Shown here one piece after another: positions 9,301 to 19,338 of a DNA stretch of 64,000 nucleotides. Origin of the DNA: Myxococcus landrumus (GTDB taxonomy: Bacteria; Myxococcota; Myxococcia; Myxococcales; Myxococcaceae). The stretch lies in NCBI RefSeq assembly GCF_017301635.1, contig NZ_CP071091.1, positions 4,972,001 through 5,036,000 on the forward strand. The letters run 5' to 3'. The notes under the pieces are model-generated. The model worked only from the letters and a program-made list of their open reading frames with translations. It had not been told where the DNA came from and ran no database searches. How positions within the stretch are numbered: the first letter of the stretch is position 1; every line of letters starts with the position of its first letter. The translations under genes were made by a program, and so were the position numbers.

Positions 9301-11154
9301 TTGTCCCCACTCCTGAAGCTGAAGTGGTCCTCGCGCGAGAGCCTCTGCGCGCAGTTGCTGTCGGTCCTCCAGTCGATTCCACTCGAAGGACCACATCCCC
9401 ACGAGAGCACTTCCGCCGACGAGCACCACCGGAAGGTCGCGCTGTACCTCCGCGAGCATCCCCAGGAGCCATGGAGACACCCGACGCGGGAGCGCTGCAT
9501 CGACCTGCTGGCGCGATTCGCGGGCCCGGCGCAGCGAGACGCCCTGCGAGAGCTCCTCCTCGATGACCGGGAGGGGCTCGTCGCCCGGAGCCACGCCCTG
9601 GACGCGGCGTGCGCCCTGGGGATTGAACTGTCCCCCCGTGAGCTCGCGGGGCTCCTCGACGAGGCCCTCGCCGCGCGCGACTGGGGAAACCCTCTGTCCC
9701 TGGACGCGCTCCTCGCCCTGGCTCGCACGGAGGAGAACTGCGCCATCGCCGAGCAGGCCCTCGCGCGCGCCACGGCGAGACAGCGCGTCGAGGTGCTCGC
9801 CCGCTCGCGGCGAAGCCCCTTGCACGCACGGCTCCGACACCTGCTGCACGCGCGTTGGCTCGCCGAGGACCGGGAGACGATTCGACGCGAGGGCCCAGAC
9901 ACGGACCTCGAGGTCGACGCGGCCTTGGCCACCTGGGAGCAACCGGGCTCCTGGGACGTCCTCGCGCACCTCGCCCACGAGGAGGTCTCCGAGGCGTTGC
10001 TGGACGACCTGCGCGAGGGACTTCCCATCGAAGCCTTCGTCCGATGGGCGCGGCTGCGCCCCGAGGTGTACCAGCAGGCAGCGGAGGCCCTGCGCCTGCC
10101 GCTGCCCGAGCTGCGCGCCCACTTCCACGTGGACGACCTGCGCGAGCGCCTGCGCCATGCGGCGACGCACCAGCACCTCTTCACCTACGTGGGCGACAAC
10201 GTCCCGGTGAAGCGCCGCGAGAACTTCCCGTTCGCCGCCAGACTCCTGGCCGAGTGGACCGAGGAGAGGCCCCTGCTCCTGAGCCTGCTCCGCCATCCGG
10301 ATGTGGCCGAACATCCCCGCCGCGCCCTGCTCGCGGCCCTCCTCCTCGTGGACCGGCCGGTCGCCATCCAGTGGGCTGGGGAGTCACTGGGCGCGGCGGA
10401 GCCTCCAGCGCTCGTGCGCCACCTACTCCAGGAGGTGGCGCAAGCGCCCAGGCCCGAAGAGCGCCCCTTCTATCTCGATGTCTTGCACGGAGCCGACGAC
10501 GTCGCCGCGTGCTTCGCGCTCGAAGCGCTGCTCTCGCTGGGAGGCGTGGGCGGCGACGCACGGGAGCGAGTGGAGGCCCTGGCGCGGTCGACGCATCCGG
10601 GCCTGCGCGTTCGCGCCGTGGCGGCCCAGGTCCGCGAAGGAAGACCCGAGGAGCTGCCCGAGCTCGCGCGACTGACCCGGGAGTCGCCCGAGCCCTGGCT
10701 TCGAGCCGAGGCCCTGCGCTGGCTGTGCGAAGTGGACCATGAGGCCTGTCGTCCTTGCGTGGAGAAAGCCCTCACGGACGATGCGGCCTGGGGCGATGCG
10801 CCTCTCGCGGCGGCAGAGGCCCTCCATGCCCTCGCGAAACGAGGCACACCCGAGGACCTCGCGCTGTTGATGAACGCCTCCGTTGCCGTGCTGGAGACGT
10901 TCTCCAGCGCGGCCCGCTACTCGAGCTACACCTTCTTCCAGATGCGCCATCTCGTGGACGAGAGCCTGGCGTTCCACCTGGCGCGCGACGAGGGACGCGC
11001 GCATGACGAACTCCCGCTGCCCCCGGCGCGCGCGTTCGCCTTCGACATCCTCTCGCATGCCCGAACGCCTGGGGTGAAGCCTCTCAAGTCCAGCTTCCCG
11101 CGCGCCCTGTTCGTGCCCTGGAGCCGGCGCGAATGGGGACTCACGGACACCTGA
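9301..11154 (+). CDS. Large helical-repeat (HEAT-like) protein of unknown function
   Basis: A 617-residue protein. The only in-frame start near the beginning of the coding signal is a TTG at 9301 with a poor ribosome binding site, so the exact start is uncertain. The sequence is almost wholly helical, with Leu/Ala/Arg/Glu-rich units of about 30-40 residues (for example ARSTHPGLRVRAVAAQVREG and EPWLRAEALRWLCEVDHEAC), typical of HEAT or armadillo repeats. There is no signal peptide and there are no catalytic motifs. It probably serves as a protein-interaction scaffold. It stands alone, after decayed IS sequence. Confidence 0.75.
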   Translation: MSPLLKLKWSSRESLCAQLLSVLQSIPLEGPHPHESTSADEHHRKVALYLREHPQEPWRHPTRERCIDLLARFAGPAQRDALRELLLDDREGLVARSHALDAACALGIELSPRELAGLLDEALAARDWGNPLSLDALLALARTEENCAIAEQALARATARQRVEVLARSRRSPLHARLRHLLHARWLAEDRETIRREGPDTDLEVDAALATWEQPGSWDVLAHLAHEEVSEALLDDLREGLPIEAFVRWARLRPEVYQQAAEALRLPLPELRAHFHVDDLRERLRHAATHQHLFTYVGDNVPVKRRENFPFAARLLAEWTEERPLLLSLLRHPDVAEHPRRALLAALLLVDRPVAIQWAGESLGAAEPPALVRHLLQEVAQAPRPEERPFYLDVLHGADDVAACFALEALLSLGGVGGDARERVEALARSTHPGLRVRAVAAQVREGRPEELPELARLTRESPEPWLRAEALRWLCEVDHEACRPCVEKALTDDAAWGDAPLAAAEALHALAKRGTPEDLALLMNASVAVLETFSSAARYSSYTFFQMRHLVDESLAFHLARDEGRAHDELPLPPARAFAFDILSHARTPGVKPLKSSFPRALFVPWSRREWGLTDT

Positions 11155-11424
11155 AACCCACGCATCGTCGAGCCGGCGAAGGCGGGACGGACGACGAGCA
11201 GTGGAGTTGCCTGGCGCCCCAGACTCGAAGCAACCGCCACCTCTCCCGCAATTCCTCACATCAGGGCACCTCCCCTCCTGAACGGGGTGGCGCTCAAGGC
11301 CCAGGCGGCGAGGCTGGAGCAAGGGGGAGCGTAGGCGACCGCCATCGGTCGTAACGCGTCCTTCCCAGTCGGCGCAAAGGACGCGATGGTCCCTCTCCCC
11401 TTCCCCCCCTCCGGAGTGAGTCGC

Positions 11425-12756
11425 ATGCGCAGACTGTCAATGCCCCTCATCGTCGCCACCCTCCTGGTCGGTTGCCGAGAGGATCCCGAGCCCACACCGC
11501 CGGACTCGGGCACCTCGCAGCAGGACTCTGGCGTCCCTGAAGATGACGCAGGCGTCCCGGGAGATGACGCAGGCGTCCCCGAACGCGACGCGGGTGTTCC
11601 TGAAGATCCGCTCCCCAGCGGTCCCCCGGTTCCGCAGGGCCCGCCCAACGTGCCCGAGTTCAACCCGGCCTTCCCCGGTCAGACGCGCGTCCCCGCCATC
11701 CAGACGAAGACGCCCATCCGGGTCACTGAGATTGCCTCGGGCTTCAGGAACCCATGGGCCATCGCCTTCCTGCCTGACCAGCGCATGCTGGTGACGGAGA
11801 AGCCCACCGGCAAGCTCTACATCGTCACGCAGCAGGGCGCGAAGTCCCCCGCGGTCAATGGCCTGCCCGCCGTGGATGCACGTGGTCAGGGCGGGTTGCT
11901 CGACGTGGAGGTGGGCCCCGACTACGCCGGGAGCCAGTCCATCTACTGGACCTATTCCGAGCCTCGTTCCGGCGGCAACGGACTGGCGGTGGCGCGCGCG
12001 CGTCTCGTGGACGGTGCGCAGCCTCGCGTGGAGAACGTGCAGGTCATCTTCCGCATGATGCCCACCCTCGAGTCGACGATGCACTCCGGGGGACGGATGG
12101 TGTTCACTCCGGACGGCAAGCTGTTCGTCACGCTCGGCGAGCGCTCCATCCTCGCGGGCCGTGTCCAGGCCCAGGACGTGAAGAGTCACTTCGGCAAGGT
12201 GGTCCGCATCAATCCCGATGGCACCGTGCCCCAGGACAATCCCTACCTGAACACCCCCGAGGCGAAGCCGGAGATCTGGTCGGTGGGTCATCGCAATGTC
12301 CTGTCCGCGGCGCTCGACAGCCAGAACCGGCTGTGGACGGTGGAGATGGGTCCGCAGGGAGGTGACGAGGTCAACCTCACCGAGGCAGGCAAGAACTACG
12401 GCTGGCCCACCATCGGATATGGGGAGGAGTACTCCGGTGCGCCCATCCACACGAGTCCCCAGGCTCCGGGCCTGGAGCAACCCGTGTACTACTGGGACCC
12501 GGTGATTGCCCCCTCGGGGATGACCATCTACTCCGGGACCCTGTTCCCCGAGTGGCGGAACAACATGTTCATCGGCGGCCTGGCCACCCAGTCGCTGGTG
12601 CGGCTCATGGTGCGGAATGACCGCGTGGTGGGCGAGGAGCACCTCCTCAAGAACCTGAACGCGCGCATCCGCGAGGTGGTCCAGGGCCCCGAGGGCGCCC
12701 TCTACCTGCTCACCGACGCCACCAACGGCAAGCTGCTCAAGGTCACGCCGCAATGA
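11425..12756 (+). CDS. PQQ-dependent sugar dehydrogenase-like lipoprotein (Asd/YliI type)
   Basis: 443 residues. The ATG at 11425 follows GGAGTGAG and starts a lipoprotein signal (VATLLVGC). Residues about 28-60 form a low-complexity linker with four DAGVP or DSGVP units. The rest is a six-bladed soluble glucose/aldose-sugar dehydrogenase propeller: GFRNPWAIAFLPD, a GQGGLLDVEV calcium/PQQ loop, MHSGGRMVFTPDGKLFVTLG, GHRNVLSAALD, EMGPQGGDEVNL and GKNYGWPTIGYG. The His of MHSGG, which serves as the catalytic base in this family, is present. It should oxidise aldose sugars outside the cytoplasm using PQQ. Confidence 0.9.
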   Translation: MRRLSMPLIVATLLVGCREDPEPTPPDSGTSQQDSGVPEDDAGVPGDDAGVPERDAGVPEDPLPSGPPVPQGPPNVPEFNPAFPGQTRVPAIQTKTPIRVTEIASGFRNPWAIAFLPDQRMLVTEKPTGKLYIVTQQGAKSPAVNGLPAVDARGQGGLLDVEVGPDYAGSQSIYWTYSEPRSGGNGLAVARARLVDGAQPRVENVQVIFRMMPTLESTMHSGGRMVFTPDGKLFVTLGERSILAGRVQAQDVKSHFGKVVRINPDGTVPQDNPYLNTPEAKPEIWSVGHRNVLSAALDSQNRLWTVEMGPQGGDEVNLTEAGKNYGWPTIGYGEEYSGAPIHTSPQAPGLEQPVYYWDPVIAPSGMTIYSGTLFPEWRNNMFIGGLATQSLVRLMVRNDRVVGEEHLLKNLNARIREVVQGPEGALYLLTDATNGKLLKVTPQ

Positions 12757-12765
12757 AGCATCCGG

Positions 12766-12801
12766 GGGGCCTCTTGGGAGCAACGTCTCCCAGGAGGCCC
12801 C
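12766..12801. terminator. Strong convergent terminator hairpin
   Basis: A 15-bp stem (GGGGCCTCTTGGGAG with CTCCCAGGAGGCCCC, one G-U pair) and a 6-base loop lie between the stop of the sugar dehydrogenase and the stop of the convergent lipoprotein gene. There is no long T-tract. The position suits a bidirectional terminator. Confidence 0.75.
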
Positions 12802-12847
12802 TCGCTTCATCCGCACCCAAGGCTCAACTGCGACAGGTGCCCAGGCC

Positions 12848-13420
12848 TCACTTGTAGTCGGCCCACTGTCTGTCATTCGGCGACGTGTTGGTCGAGCGCG
12901 TGAACGTCGCGCTCTTCCCCACCGCGGCCGCATAGCCAATGGTCCGGTTCAGCGTGCAACGAAGCGCGTCGTTGCCGTCCACCTTGAGGCCCTGGCAGGT
13001 CATCAGGTCGCCAAGCTTCAACGAGCCGCCACTGACACTCCAGACACCGGTGCGCTTGAACATGCGGGAGAGCGGAATCTCGGCGGTGTAGCCGTTGGAA
13101 CGGACGGTCCCAGCGCCCTCGGCGTAGTAGATGATGAAGCTCTTGTCCTGCTTCAGATAGGCGGTCGCGGCGAACAGGTTGATGCCATCCGGCTGGGCAG
13201 GGAACTCCACCGCGCCACCCGTCGCGCCAGAGTATTTCTCATAGGCGAACTGTGCGTAGAACTCGCTCGCGGGCCTGCCATTCACCATCGTTTCCGTGAC
13301 AGGCTCCTCCTCTCCATTTCCCGGATTGGACGGCTCCGAGTCACCTCCGCAAGCAACGAGAAGGGCCCCGAGGGAGAGTCCAGCAAGCGCGCACGACACA
13401 CGAACGAACGACGTATTCAC
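12848..13420 (-). CDS. Lipoprotein of unknown function
   Basis: 190 residues. I chose the GTG at 13420 because it follows AAGGA by 9 bases and begins a clean lipoprotein signal ending ALLVACGG. The mature part has a short Glu/Pro linker, then a beta-rich domain (residues about 45-190) with two Cys residues (LMTCQG, LRCTLN) likely to form a disulfide. I recognise no family. Convergent with the sugar dehydrogenase gene. Confidence 0.75.
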   Translation of the reverse strand: MNTSFVRVSCALAGLSLGALLVACGGDSEPSNPGNGEEEPVTETMVNGRPASEFYAQFAYEKYSGATGGAVEFPAQPDGINLFAATAYLKQDKSFIIYYAEGAGTVRSNGYTAEIPLSRMFKRTGVWSVSGGSLKLGDLMTCQGLKVDGNDALRCTLNRTIGYAAAVGKSATFTRSTNTSPNDRQWADYK

Positions 13421-14031
13421 AGAGTGATTCCTTTGTTTGTTCCGAGTGATTGCTCTCGCGAGCCGAGGCCCCGAACTCACGGCCCCAACAGCGCGAAGAT
13501 GTCGACGAGCACCCGCAAGCGTCGTCGCGCCCCTGGGACCGCGCAGACGGCGAGTTGATTCACACGAAACTCACCACTCGGCTGATTTCATATTTTGAGA
13601 ATCCAGGCTCTCTGTCTCCGGACCGCCGGCCCGATGGGCCAGAGCCCGGCGCCACCGGGCCGACTCCGAGGAGAGCCACCTGTTCTCCTTGGCTCCGTAC
13701 GCCACAGGCCGAACGGGAAGCACAGGCTGCCCGGCCATCCTTGTGGAGAGCCGGGCAACCGTCATGCCCACCACCCTCCGGTGGGCAATCGATACATCCG
13801 GGTCAACGAGTACGCGCGAAGACCGATGGCGTACCCGACGAGCGATGCGGGCGAGGATTCGATGTGTTCCTTCGACGCAACCGCACAGCCCGAGGTGAGC
13901 GATGATGACGTCGCGTCAAGGCGCACAGTGCAAACACCTTGGTATTGGCGGGATGAGAGTCCGCACAGACACCTCACACAGATGCGGCGATGGAGAGGCC
14001 GCTGGAACAGACGCCAAGCCCTGAGCACTCA
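13421..14031. other. Gene-free stretch
   Basis: Short open frames exist on both strands but none has coherent protein-like composition plus a start. The minus strand has a slightly protein-like run around 13750-13850 that could be an old gene fragment. The stretch includes the region downstream of the sensor kinase gene. Confidence 0.35.
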
Positions 14032-16227
14032 TCAGGCAGACGGCAGGGTGCAGCGAAAGAGGGCGCCGCGACCCGCGCGGCGGCGCTCAGCCTGGAGCCG
14101 GCCTTGATGCACCTCGAGGATTGAGCGGCTGATGGACAAGCCCATGCCCAGCCCTTCCTGTTTGGTGGTGAAGAATGGCTTGAAAAGATGGCCCAAGACG
14201 TCCTCACTCAGCCCCACCCCGGTGTCCTCCACCACCAATTCCACACGACCAACCTCTGCCCTGGTGCGCACCCATACTTGCCGCTCCCCGGGGGCACACG
14301 GGCTCACCGCATCCAGCGCGTTGACGAGCAGATTGAGAACGACCTGCTGAAGCTGCACGTTGTCTCCCCGGACGAGGAGCGGTGCATCGGCCAGCTCGAG
14401 CGTGAGCGCAGCCCCTCGGAGCCGAGCGTCCATTTCCACCAGGTGCACTGTCCCACGCACCAATGCGTTGAAATCATGGCAGGCATGCTGCGACTCGCCC
14501 TTCTTGAGCAGCGTTCGCAGGCGCCGGATGACCTCGCTGGCCCGCTCGTCGTCGGAGATGATGTCCTGGAGTACCTCGCGCAGCAGGGCCGTATCCATGG
14601 GCGTGCGCGCCAAGAGTCGCTGGGCCGTCTCCGCGTTGGTGCGGATTGCAGCCAGGGGCTGGTTGAGTTCGTGGGCGATGGAGACACCCAGTTCTCCCAC
14701 GGCGGCCACGCGCTCCAAGTGAGCTCGCTCATCCCGGGCCTGACGTGCCTCCAGTTCAGCTCGCTTTCGCGGGGTGACCTCCACCACGGAGACAACGGCC
14801 CCGCCCTCGGAGCGCTCCAGCCTTCGGGCGCGCAGCTCGAACCAGGTCCCCGGCGTCAGTCCGCCAAACTCCACCACACCTTCCTGTGAGGCCCCGGCGA
14901 GCACGTCCTGGACGAGCACCACCACCGCCTCCAGCTCGCCATGGCCCGTGCGCCCCCACTCCCGGAAGGGCTCCAGCCAGGAGGTCCCCGGCGCCCAGGC
15001 CATCCCGGCAGACGGGCCACTCAGGCCCGCGAGCAGGCTCGGAGGCGGATTGGCGCGCAGCACCCTTCCGCTCCGGTCGAGGATGGCCACGGCGCCCGGC
15101 AATGAGTCCAGCACCACCAGATTCAACCGCTGTGCACCCAGACGTCGTCGTCGCTCCAGGAGCAGCACGACAATGAGCGCCGCCTGCAACACGCCCGCGC
15201 ACAAGATGACTGACACCTGCCAGCGATAGCGTGCCCAGAGACCGGGCTCATGAAAACGTACGACGCTGTCGGGCGGCAACCGGCTGGCAGGAATGTGCAA
15301 TCGCACCAACTCGCGGTCGTCGAAGACGGTTTGGTTGGACTCGAGGGCTCCAGACGGCAGAGAAGCAAGCGGCTCGCCCTGGAGCACCTGGAGGGTTCGC
15401 CGCGCCATGTCCCGGCCCAGCAGCTCGTAATCCATCAGCACCCCTCCGACGATGCCACTCCCCATCATCGTCCCGTGGACGCTGAAGAGGGGTGGGCTCC
15501 CATCGGCGCGCAGCAGGCTCGTCACGTCGCGGGTGACGAAGCTCTGCCCCGTCGTGTCCTGCATGAAGGCCACGACGATGATGACGGTATCCGCGGGGAG
15601 CGCGCTTGCTTGCTGCCGCAATGCCTCCAACGTCAATCCCTTGAGGCCAATGAACTCACGACCTTGCGCGGCGGCGCGCACTTCCTGCTCCACGTAATCC
15701 CAGGCGTCCACCTCCCGCTGGCTGGAGCCGAGGACGAGGGCGACATGGCGCGTCTCCGGCAGCAGCCGAAGGGCCGTCCGAACGGTTCCAGGCACGTCCA
15801 GGTCTGCCCAGTTCCCTTTGACGAAGGGGCTCTGGGGCAGCGTGTCCACCAGGAAGGCATCGTTGTAGACGGAGAGGAGCGGCACTCCTGGCCACAGCTC
15901 CTGCTGCAGTCTGAGCACGAAGGGCGTTGCGTCCGCGTAGACGACGATGACGTCAGGTCGCTGCTCGCGGTACTTGACGAGGTAGAAGTCGTGCAGCGCC
16001 CGCTCGTACTCCGGTCCGCCGAACCAGCCCATGTCCAGGGCTTCGATGTTGATGATGCGCTGCTCACCGTCCTGGCTCGTCATCTCTCGCCGGAAGCCCT
16101 GAGTCAGGTCCGCGATGGCCGGCATCGTGGCGTCCTCCGGCACAAAGAACAGCACCGTCTTCGCGCGCGTGGAGGCTTCCGCGGGGAGCGTCATCAGCCA
16201 CAACAGCAGCAAGGCAAGGAGGCGCAT
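14032..16227 (-). CDS. Sensor histidine kinase with periplasmic binding-protein-like sensor
   Basis: 731 residues. The ATG at 16227 follows GGGGA and opens a signal sequence (LLALLLLWLMTLPAEAS). Residues about 25-330 resemble the ABC-transporter substrate-binding family PF04392, used here as a periplasmic ligand sensor. One transmembrane helix follows (about 350-375, VILCAGVLQAALIVVLLL), then a PAS-like domain (about 390-495), a HisKA domain with phospho-acceptor His519 in IAHELNQPLAAI, and a HATPase with NLLVNALDAV, VEDTGVGLS and GLGMGLSISR. It is divergent from the FixJ-like regulator gene 142 bases away, so the two form a two-component system. The ligand is unknown; known relatives sense small organic solutes. 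Confidence 0.92.
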   Translation of the reverse strand: MRLLALLLLWLMTLPAEASTRAKTVLFFVPEDATMPAIADLTQGFRREMTSQDGEQRIINIEALDMGWFGGPEYERALHDFYLVKYREQRPDVIVVYADATPFVLRLQQELWPGVPLLSVYNDAFLVDTLPQSPFVKGNWADLDVPGTVRTALRLLPETRHVALVLGSSQREVDAWDYVEQEVRAAAQGREFIGLKGLTLEALRQQASALPADTVIIVVAFMQDTTGQSFVTRDVTSLLRADGSPPLFSVHGTMMGSGIVGGVLMDYELLGRDMARRTLQVLQGEPLASLPSGALESNQTVFDDRELVRLHIPASRLPPDSVVRFHEPGLWARYRWQVSVILCAGVLQAALIVVLLLERRRRLGAQRLNLVVLDSLPGAVAILDRSGRVLRANPPPSLLAGLSGPSAGMAWAPGTSWLEPFREWGRTGHGELEAVVVLVQDVLAGASQEGVVEFGGLTPGTWFELRARRLERSEGGAVVSVVEVTPRKRAELEARQARDERAHLERVAAVGELGVSIAHELNQPLAAIRTNAETAQRLLARTPMDTALLREVLQDIISDDERASEVIRRLRTLLKKGESQHACHDFNALVRGTVHLVEMDARLRGAALTLELADAPLLVRGDNVQLQQVVLNLLVNALDAVSPCAPGERQVWVRTRAEVGRVELVVEDTGVGLSEDVLGHLFKPFFTTKQEGLGMGLSISRSILEVHQGRLQAERRRAGRGALFRCTLPSA

Positions 16228-16369
16228 ACAGTCCCCAGGACAGTAGTCCAGGCCCTCCTGCGCGATGACGCCCCAGGTAGAAATTCCCCGAGTGCGCTCC
16301 CTGAGTTCGAACGGGTAGTCTGGGAGGGCGTCGCCAGGTAGAGGCGACAAGCACCTCGGGGGATTCGCA

Positions 16370-16999
16370 GTGAAGCTGTCTCCACCACTCACACAGAGCA
16401 CGGTGTTCGTGATGGATGACGACCCGTCCGTCCTGCGCGGACTCACGCGAATGTTCCAGGTGGAAGGCTACGCGGTGGAGGAATTCTCCCACCCGAGGCG
16501 CCTGCTGGAGAGGGGCCCTGGACCGCGCCCTGGGTGCGTCGTGATGGACCTCCGCATGCCAGAACTCAACGGCCTGGAGTTGCAGGAGGAGTTGCGCCGG
16601 ACAGGCTGGCTGCACCCCTTCGTCTTCATCAGCGGACATGGGGATGTGCCAGCGGCGGTGAAGGCCATGAAGGCCGGAGCGGTGGACTTTCTCTCCAAGC
16701 CCTTCAGCACCACGGAGTTGCTGGCCGCCGTGGAGCGGGCGCTGGCCCAGGACCGAGCGGCAAGCCTTGTCGAACAGGAGCATCAGGCGCTGCGCTCCCG
16801 CTTCTCCACGCTCACTCCCCGGGAGTGGCAGGTGTGTCGGATGGTCACCTTGGGGCTTCTCAACAAACAGATCGCAGCCGAGCTGGGCACGGCCGAGCAG
16901 ACGGTGCGCCTGCAGCGCTCGCGCGTCATGGAGAAGGTGGCGGTGGACTCACTCGCGGAGCTGGTCCGACTGGTGGAGCGACTGGACTCTCAACGCTGA
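16370..16999 (+). CDS. FixJ/NarL-type response regulator
   Basis: 209 residues, GTG start. The receiver domain (about 10-125) has the acidic pocket MDDD (16-18), phospho-acceptor Asp60 in VVMDLRMPE and the conserved Lys in LSKPF. A LuxR-type helix-turn-helix (about 140-205, LTPREWQVCRMVTLGLLNKQ) binds DNA. It is the evident partner of the divergent sensor kinase. The shared 142-base intergenic region is the likely control site. Confidence 0.93.
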   Translation: MKLSPPLTQSTVFVMDDDPSVLRGLTRMFQVEGYAVEEFSHPRRLLERGPGPRPGCVVMDLRMPELNGLELQEELRRTGWLHPFVFISGHGDVPAAVKAMKAGAVDFLSKPFSTTELLAAVERALAQDRAASLVEQEHQALRSRFSTLTPREWQVCRMVTLGLLNKQIAAELGTAEQTVRLQRSRVMEKVAVDSLAELVRLVERLDSQR

Positions 17000-17384
17000 A
17001 GTCGAGGAAAGCGGGCGAGCCCAGACACACTCCCTTTCCGCTGTCAATTCAACAAAGATCTCAATGGTGGATGGACTGTCCATCACTAGGGTGAGTCCAC
17101 GTGACCTGCCCTGCTCGCCCGCGCCCACTGAAAGCTTCCCAGGGCATCGACTGCGCTGACCCCACGGAGTCCCAACTCCAGGGCTCGCATGGCAGGTCAT
17201 CGGGTGCCGCGCGCGCGACAGCGACAGTGGCTCTCCTTGGATTGAGGATGTTTTTGAAAGGGCAGCGTCGCCAGCTCATCCGACATGGCCCCCACTGACA
17301 AAACCTCACTGCCAATCCAAACCCAGACTCAGCATCTCCTGACATGTTGTTGCAGTCCCCCACTCCACAGCGAGGAAAGTTCCC
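17000..17384. other. Gene-free stretch
   Basis: No coding frame, tRNA or strong hairpin seen. It is slightly less GC-rich than its surroundings. It contains the ribosome binding site (AGGAAAG) of the next gene at its right end. Confidence 0.4.
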
Positions 17385-19154
17385 GTGTCTGTTCCGCAAT
17401 ATCCATCCAGCGCATTTGACTCCGTCTATGGGCCGTCGGCCCCACCCCGCAGCGTCAAGTCCGGGGTCATCAGCGATATCGAGCACTTCTCCGCCCGCGT
17501 GCCGGTCGACCCGGAACCCTCCCAACCGGGCAAGAGCGTGGAACTCGATGCGTACTGCGCCATGCCCAAGGGGGCAGGCCCCTTCCCGGTGGTCATCCTG
17601 CCGTCACCGCTGGCTCCAATGGGGTGGCGCTCCTACTGGATGGGCTTGACCTATCCGCCGGGCCCGATGCCCGGAGTGGAGAAGTCGGAGACGATGAGTG
17701 TCGAGGTGCCCATCATCGAGGACGGCGCCGGACTGCTGCCCGTGCTGGCGCGGGCCGGGTACATCGCGTTCACCTACAGCGAGCGGGGACTGGCCGACTC
17801 CACCGGGCTGATCGACGTGGCCGGACCGCAGGGTCAGAGGGACGGCAGCGCGGTGATCGACTTCGTCCTCGCCAACCTCCCCTCGGCGGATCCCAGCCGG
17901 ATCGCCTTCGTCGGCGCCTCCTACGGCGCGGGACAGAGCCTGCTGATTGCCGCCCAGGACCCTCGGGTCAAGGCCGTCGCCGCGATGAGCGCCTGGGCGG
18001 ACCTGGCCGCGGGATTGTTCGAGAACAACACCCGGCACATGCAGGCGTTCCTCGCGCTGCGTGCGCTGTTCGAACGGGAGCCGTTCCCGCCGAACCCCGA
18101 CAAGCCCACGTTGCCGCACCCGACCTACCTGAATCCGGAGACGGCGCGAATCTTCGAGCGCTACATGTCCGCCGACTATCAGGCCCACATGCCCGAGCTG
18201 CTGGAGTTCGCGGCCCAGCGGTCGCCGCTCGCACCCGACATCTTCGAACGTCTCGACAGGCCAGACCTCGCAATCCTGCTCTGCACCTACTGGCACGAGA
18301 CACTGTTCTCCAACAACGCGGTGGTCGAGTTCTTCAACAAGCTCAGCGCTCCGGCAAAGCGGCTGATTGTGCAGGTCGGTGACCACGGCGCGGGCGAGGT
18401 GACCGGGCTGGCGGGATTGGGCAGCCGTCCCACGGACACGATGCGGTGGTGGCTCGACTACCACCTCAAGGGCCTTGGCGAACTCGACGGCAACACCGTG
18501 GTGGTCGAGCCAATGCACCACCCGTTCCGGGCAGCCGACAAGTTCCCGGACTGGGATGCGTTCGTGCGCGCCCCCCAGCGGTTCCACCTGAGGACGCCTG
18601 GGCGGGAACCGGGCAGCATGACCCGGGAGCCGGACACCAAGACCTGGGAGTACGCCTTCACCGCCGGGACCAACACGGAAGCGGAAGTGGCCGCGGCGTT
18701 GCTCAAGACAGGTCAGCGGGAGCGGCTGGCCCTCCCACTGCGATACCAGACCGCCGACATCGCGCCGGAGCACGCGGTGTATTGGCGCAGCGACGTGTTC
18801 CCCCAGCGCCAGCGAATCAGTGGTGAGGTGAGGCTGAACCTGACCGTCAAGCCCGCCAACAAGTCGGTGACTCTGGTCGCGTACCTGTTCGACGTGAATG
18901 ACGGCAAGAATGACCGCATCGTCACCAGCGCCGCCTACACCCTCCAGAACGAGCAGGCCCACCAGCCGACCATGGTGGACTTCGGGTTCCAGCTGACCGA
19001 CTACGACCTGCCGCCGGGCCACAGCCTGCTGCTCGTCGTGGACACCAAGGACAAGTTCCTGGCCGACGAGTCCGTGGCTGGGAGCGTGACGGTGCTCCAG
19101 CCGGCCAACGGCTCCTCCTACGTCGACATCCCGATGGGGGACTATCAGGGGTAG
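17385..19154 (+). CDS. CocE/NonD-type (X-Pro dipeptidyl-peptidase-like) alpha/beta hydrolase
   Basis: 589 residues. The GTG at 17385 is preceded by AGGAAAG. There is no signal peptide, so it is probably cytoplasmic. Residues about 25-400 are a peptidase S15-type alpha/beta-hydrolase with nucleophile elbow GASYGAG (Ser179). VGDHGAGEVTG may hold the catalytic His, although the acid residue is not certain. Residues about 440-589 are the jelly-roll C-terminal domain typical of this family. It should cleave an ester or an Xaa-Pro peptide. A terminator hairpin follows. Confidence 0.85.
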   Translation: MSVPQYPSSAFDSVYGPSAPPRSVKSGVISDIEHFSARVPVDPEPSQPGKSVELDAYCAMPKGAGPFPVVILPSPLAPMGWRSYWMGLTYPPGPMPGVEKSETMSVEVPIIEDGAGLLPVLARAGYIAFTYSERGLADSTGLIDVAGPQGQRDGSAVIDFVLANLPSADPSRIAFVGASYGAGQSLLIAAQDPRVKAVAAMSAWADLAAGLFENNTRHMQAFLALRALFEREPFPPNPDKPTLPHPTYLNPETARIFERYMSADYQAHMPELLEFAAQRSPLAPDIFERLDRPDLAILLCTYWHETLFSNNAVVEFFNKLSAPAKRLIVQVGDHGAGEVTGLAGLGSRPTDTMRWWLDYHLKGLGELDGNTVVVEPMHHPFRAADKFPDWDAFVRAPQRFHLRTPGREPGSMTREPDTKTWEYAFTAGTNTEAEVAAALLKTGQRERLALPLRYQTADIAPEHAVYWRSDVFPQRQRISGEVRLNLTVKPANKSVTLVAYLFDVNDGKNDRIVTSAAYTLQNEQAHQPTMVDFGFQLTDYDLPPGHSLLLVVDTKDKFLADESVAGSVTVLQPANGSSYVDIPMGDYQG

Positions 19155-19173
19155 TCGCGCGGTAGGGACAGCT

Positions 19174-19205
19174 GTCGGGGCCTCACCCTCTGGCGGGGCC
19201 CCGAC
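19174..19205 (+). terminator. Terminator-like hairpin after the CocE-like gene
   Basis: GTCGGGGCC (19174-19182) pairs with GGCCCCGAC (19197-19205) across 14 bases. There is no T-tract. It lies 20 bases past the stop codon. Confidence 0.5.
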
Positions 19206-19338
19206 GTGCGTCCCGGTCAGTGGGCGAGGCCGAGGCAGCCCCATTGCCACACGCCCGCGGAAATGAAGCTCAAATCATCGAGCCTTGTCAGGAACGAAAA
19301 TCACCCGTCGTAGAGTCTCCCCGAAAGGAGCGGCGACC

